Assembly: GCA_003641645.1 (NCBI GenBank)
Contig: QNAZ01000006.1
Coordinates: 1 to 15,587, forward strand
DNA: 15,587 nucleotides
Origin: Thermodesulfobacteriota bacterium
GTDB taxonomy: Bacteria > Desulfobacterota > Thermodesulfobacteria > Thermodesulfobacteriales > Thermodesulfobacteriaceae
Direction: 5' to 3'
Notes under the pieces: generated by a model
What the model was told of the DNA's origin: nothing
Database searches by the model: none
What the model saw: only the letters and a program-made list of their open reading frames with translations
Part shown: positions 13,582 to 15,587 of the stretch, piece by piece
Position numbering within the stretch: position 1 is the stretch's first letter
Layout: each line of letters opens with the position of its first letter
Program-made: the position numbers and the translations under genes

Positions 13582-13870
13582 ATAAAGTTTCAAAAAATTC
13601 TATAGTTTCTCCTTCTGCAAGTCTTACTATAGCTTTTTTCCTAATCGAAGTCCTCCCAGGGTTTCTAAAACCTCCTTTAGGTTTCCCTTTTACTCTAATA
13701 GTCTGAACATCTACTACCTTAACTTTAAATAAATCCTCAACTGCTTTTTTAATTTCAATTTTATTTGCAGAAGGATCTACCCAAAAGCTAATTTGATTAT
13801 ATTTTTCTTTTAAATACATAGATTTCTCAGTAATAATAGGTGCTAAAATAATTGTTCTTGGATCACGCAT
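13580..13870 (-). CDS. rplW: 50S ribosomal protein L23
   Basis: L23 surrounds the exit tunnel and is the docking point for trigger factor and SRP. The 96 residues begin MRDPRTIILAPIITEKSMYLKE, continue with FWVDPSANKIEIKKAVEDLFKVKVVDVQTIRVKGK and the RNA-binding loop RNPGRTSIRKKAIVRLAEGE. In E. coli L23 a surface Glu is the trigger-factor contact; I did not map it here. The ATG is three bases after the rplD stop, with AAGGAGAT formed by the last codons and stop of rplD. Confidence 0.98.
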   Translation of the reverse strand: MRDPRTIILAPIITEKSMYLKEKYNQISFWVDPSANKIEIKKAVEDLFKVKVVDVQTIRVKGKPKGGFRNPGRTSIRKKAIVRLAEGETIEFFETL

Positions 13871-13873
13871 TTT

Positions 13874-14506
13874 TTATCTCCTTAGACGTTCCTCTATTTT
13901 TACTAAAGCCTCTTTTGCCAAAATCAAATTTTGGTGATTTAAAATATCATAAACATTCAATCCTTCAACTGCCAACACTTTAACCTTAGGTAAATTATCT
14001 GCGCTTTTCTCCAATATTAAATTTCTTTCAGGCACTATAATTAAAACATCATTAACACCTAAGTTATCCAAAAATCTTTTTAAAATTTTAGTTTTAGGTT
14101 TATCCTTTACAGGAAAATCTTCGGCTACATAAATTCTATTTACTAAGGCACGAGAAGAAAGAGCCATTTTTAAACCTAATCTTCTAACTTTCTTATTAAG
14201 CTTAAATTCATAACTTTTAGGTTTAGGACCATGAGCCACACCTCCACCAACCCATTGAGGAGCTCTTATAGAACCCTGCCTTGCTCTACCTGTATGTTTT
14301 TGAGGCCAAGGCTTTCTTCCTCCACCTCTTACTTCACCTCTTGTTTTAGTGCAAGCTGTTCCTGATCTCCATCTTGCCATTTGCCATCTAACAACTTCAT
14401 GCAAAAGTCCAATTTTAGGAGTAATACCATATAAATCTGATGGAAGTTCTATTTCTCCGACTATATTAGCTGAACTATCAATAAGTTTTGCCTTTATAGC
14501 CTCCAT
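13874..14506 (-). CDS. rplD: 50S ribosomal protein L4
   Basis: L4 is a 23S rRNA binder whose extended loop reaches into the exit tunnel; in E. coli it also represses the S10 operon. The 210 residues have the tunnel loop at about 45-98 (RSGTACTKTRGEVRGGGRKPWPQKHTGRARQGS), in which KHTGRARQG at 70-78 is the macrolide-contact block. The C-terminal globular domain ends LVKIEERLRR. Its last codons AGG AGA TAA provide the SD of rplW. The start is ATG, two bases after the rplC stop, with AAGGAG inside rplC. No S10 leader is present upstream in this window for L4 to act on in the E. coli way. Confidence 0.98.
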   Translation of the reverse strand: MEAIKAKLIDSSANIVGEIELPSDLYGITPKIGLLHEVVRWQMARWRSGTACTKTRGEVRGGGRKPWPQKHTGRARQGSIRAPQWVGGGVAHGPKPKSYEFKLNKKVRRLGLKMALSSRALVNRIYVAEDFPVKDKPKTKILKRFLDNLGVNDVLIIVPERNLILEKSADNLPKVKVLAVEGLNVYDILNHQNLILAKEALVKIEERLRR

Positions 14507-14508
14507 TT

Positions 14509-15156
14509 TTAGTTCTCCTTTTCTTTAAAATAAACCATTACATATCCATTATTCCATCCAGGAACAGCACCTTTAACCAAAAGTAGATTTTTTTCTGGAA
14601 TTATCTCTACTACAGTTAAATTTTTAATAGTAACTGTTTCATTCCCATAGTGTCCTGGCATTTTTTGCCCTTTAATAACCCTGCCTGGAAAGGTGCTTGC
14701 TCCACTTGAACCTCTTTTACGATGAACTTGTTTTGCACCATGACTCATAGGTTGTCTTGAAAAATTCCATCTCTTAATACATCCTGTAAAACCTCTTCCT
14801 TTAGAAGTTCCTGTTACATCAACTTTAATACCTTTTTCTAAATGTAAATCAGAAAGATAAATATATTGTCCTGGTTTAAATTCTGACGGATCTTTTACTC
14901 TAAATTCTCTTAAAATATAAAATCCAGTATCAAGTCCTGCTTTAAGAAAATGTCCTATCATAGGAAAAGTGCATTTGGTAAGTTTTTTAGGTTCAAAACC
15001 TAATTGCACTGCGTTATAACCATCTTTCTCAATTGTTTTTATCTGAACTACTGCACAAGGTCCTACTTGTAATACTGTAACTGGAATAGCATTTCCCTCT
15101 TTATCAAATATTCTTGTCATTCCTAATTTTTTACCTATTAAACCCTCAAGTTGCAT
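14509..15156 (-). CDS. rplC: 50S ribosomal protein L3
   Basis: L3 is one of the two proteins that start 50S assembly, with a long extension close to the peptidyl-transferase centre. From the ATG at 15154-15156 it has 215 residues, starting MQLEGLIGKKLGMTRIFD, the standard N-terminus. A GTG nine bases upstream (15163-15165) is in frame but forms part of the SD AAGGAGTGA and is rejected as start. The core motif TGTSKGRGFTGCIKRWNF, then QPMSHGAKQVHRKRGSSGAS and FPGRVIKGQKMPGHYG, is family-specific. The glutamine methylated by PrmB in E. coli falls in the GSSGAS segment and is not Gln here. It lies 15 bases after rpsJ. Confidence 0.98.
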   Translation of the reverse strand: MQLEGLIGKKLGMTRIFDKEGNAIPVTVLQVGPCAVVQIKTIEKDGYNAVQLGFEPKKLTKCTFPMIGHFLKAGLDTGFYILREFRVKDPSEFKPGQYIYLSDLHLEKGIKVDVTGTSKGRGFTGCIKRWNFSRQPMSHGAKQVHRKRGSSGASTFPGRVIKGQKMPGHYGNETVTIKNLTVVEIIPEKNLLLVKGAVPGWNNGYVMVYFKEKEN

Positions 15157-15164
15157 TTTCTTCA

Positions 15165-15170
15165 CTCCTT
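15165..15170 (-). promoter_or_regulatory. Ribosome binding site of rplC that decides the start
   Basis: AAGGAG lies 8 bases before the ATG at 15156. The in-frame GTG at 15165 shares its first G with the end of the motif, so it cannot be served by it. The arrangement is the same as at rplB. Confidence 0.87.
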
Positions 15171-15171
15171 T

Positions 15172-15483
15172 TTATACCTTTATTTCTACTTCCACACCTG
15201 CAGGTAATTCAAGTTGCATTAAGGCATCTATAGTTTGTTGTGTTGGTTCCAGTATCTCAATAAGTCTTTTATGAATTCTTATTTCAAATTGTTCTCTTGA
15301 ATTTTTATCAATATGAGGTGACCTTAATACTGTCCATCTACTTATTTTAGTGGGAAGTGGTATAGGACCTACTACTTTGGCTCCAGTTTCTTTAGCAGTA
15401 TTTACAATACTTATTACAGATTTATCAAGTATTCTATGGTCAAAACTTTTTAATTTTATCCTTATTTTCTGTGCAGGTATCAT
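15172..15483 (-). CDS. rpsJ: 30S ribosomal protein S10
   Basis: S10 is in the 30S head and in E. coli is also the NusE transcription antitermination factor. The 103 residues cover the whole family: IRIKLKSFDHRILDKSV, GPIPLPTKISRWTVLRSPHIDKNSREQFEIR and the C-terminal TIDALMQLELPAGVEVEIKV. The VLRSPHIDKNSR loop is the ribosome-embedded segment. The start is ATG (15481-15483), 20 bases after the tuf stop, with both AAAGGAG and GAGG in that gap. The long mRNA leader that precedes S10 in E. coli is missing. Confidence 0.99.
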   Translation of the reverse strand: MIPAQKIRIKLKSFDHRILDKSVISIVNTAKETGAKVVGPIPLPTKISRWTVLRSPHIDKNSREQFEIRIHKRLIEILEPTQQTIDALMQLELPAGVEVEIKV

Positions 15484-15503
15484 ATTTTAAACCTCACACT
15501 CCT

Positions 15504-15587
15504 TTATTCTATTATTTTTGTAATAACACCAGCTCCAACTGTTCTTCCTCCTTCTCTAATCGCAAACCTTAATCCCTCCTCCAATGC
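15504..15587 (-). CDS. tuf: Elongation factor Tu, C-terminal fragment
   Basis: Only the last 27 codons and the stop are inside the window; the gene runs off the right edge. The reading ends EEGLRFAIREGG, RTVGAGVITKIIE, then TAA, which is the conserved end of EF-Tu domain III. EF-Tu delivers aminoacyl-tRNA to the ribosome as a GTP complex. Its place directly before rpsJ is the well-known fusA-tuf-rpsJ junction of bacterial str and S10 operons. The stop codon merges with AAAGGAG, one of two possible SDs for rpsJ. Confidence 0.95.
   Translation of the reverse strand, partial: ALEEGLRFAIREGGRTVGAGVITKIIE

Noticed and set aside
1..15587. Search for CRISPR arrays, insertion sequences, tRNA genes, phage genes or a defence system.
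   Set aside because: All space is filled by conserved core genes with gaps of 43 bases or less. No repeats, transposase or tRNA-like fold was seen.

Overview
The window is one stretch of bacterial core-genome DNA carrying the S10, spc and alpha ribosomal-protein operons fused into a single run. All 33 genes lie on the minus strand, so transcription goes from high to low coordinates. The DNA is strongly AT-rich (roughly one third GC by eye). The proteins are rich in Lys, Glu, Ile and Arg, with Arg mostly from AGA/AGG codons, which suggests a low-GC thermophile. The gene order tuf-rpsJ ... secY-adk-map-infA-rpmJ-rpsM-rpsK-rpsD-rpoA-rplQ is the classic bacterial one. A Thermodesulfobacteria-like sulfate reducer is my best guess from the protein sequences, but it is only a guess.

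Layout in transcription order. The end of tuf (EF-Tu) is at 15504-15587. The S10 block follows (rpsJ, rplC, rplD, rplW, rplB, rpsS, rplV, rpsC, rplP, rpmC, rpsQ; 15483 down to 10456). Next is the spc block (rplN, rplX, rplE, rpsN, rpsH, rplF, rplR, rpsE, rpmD, rplO, secY, then adk, map, infA, rpmJ; 10459 down to 3263). The alpha block is rpsM, rpsK, rpsD, rpoA, rplQ (3253 down to 275). The left edge holds the first 88 codons of a class II nucleotidyltransferase of the CCA-adding/poly(A) polymerase family (1-266). Of the 33 genes, 31 are complete. No gap exceeds 43 bases, many neighbours overlap or touch, and I see no convincing internal promoter, terminator, RNA gene, mobile element, repeat array or CRISPR.

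The genes work together. The r-proteins build both ribosomal subunits, SecY is the membrane channel for nascent proteins, Map trims the initiator methionine, IF-1 starts translation, Adk balances adenylates, RpoA makes the transcripts, and EF-Tu and a CCA-adding enzyme would supply usable tRNA. Translation looks tightly coupled: several genes carry the Shine-Dalgarno (SD) sequence of the next gene in their last codons. S4, S14, L24 and L36 are all zinc-binding forms and Adk has a four-Cys lid.

I do not see an undescribed biological system here. Points worth a second look are the nucleotidyltransferase joined to rplQ, the absence of room for the E. coli-type S10 and alpha regulatory leaders, an unusual Cys-bearing L2 C-terminal segment, lineage-specific tails on L17, S17 and IF-1, and two genes (rplB, rplC) whose longest reading frames start at a GTG that is really part of the SD.
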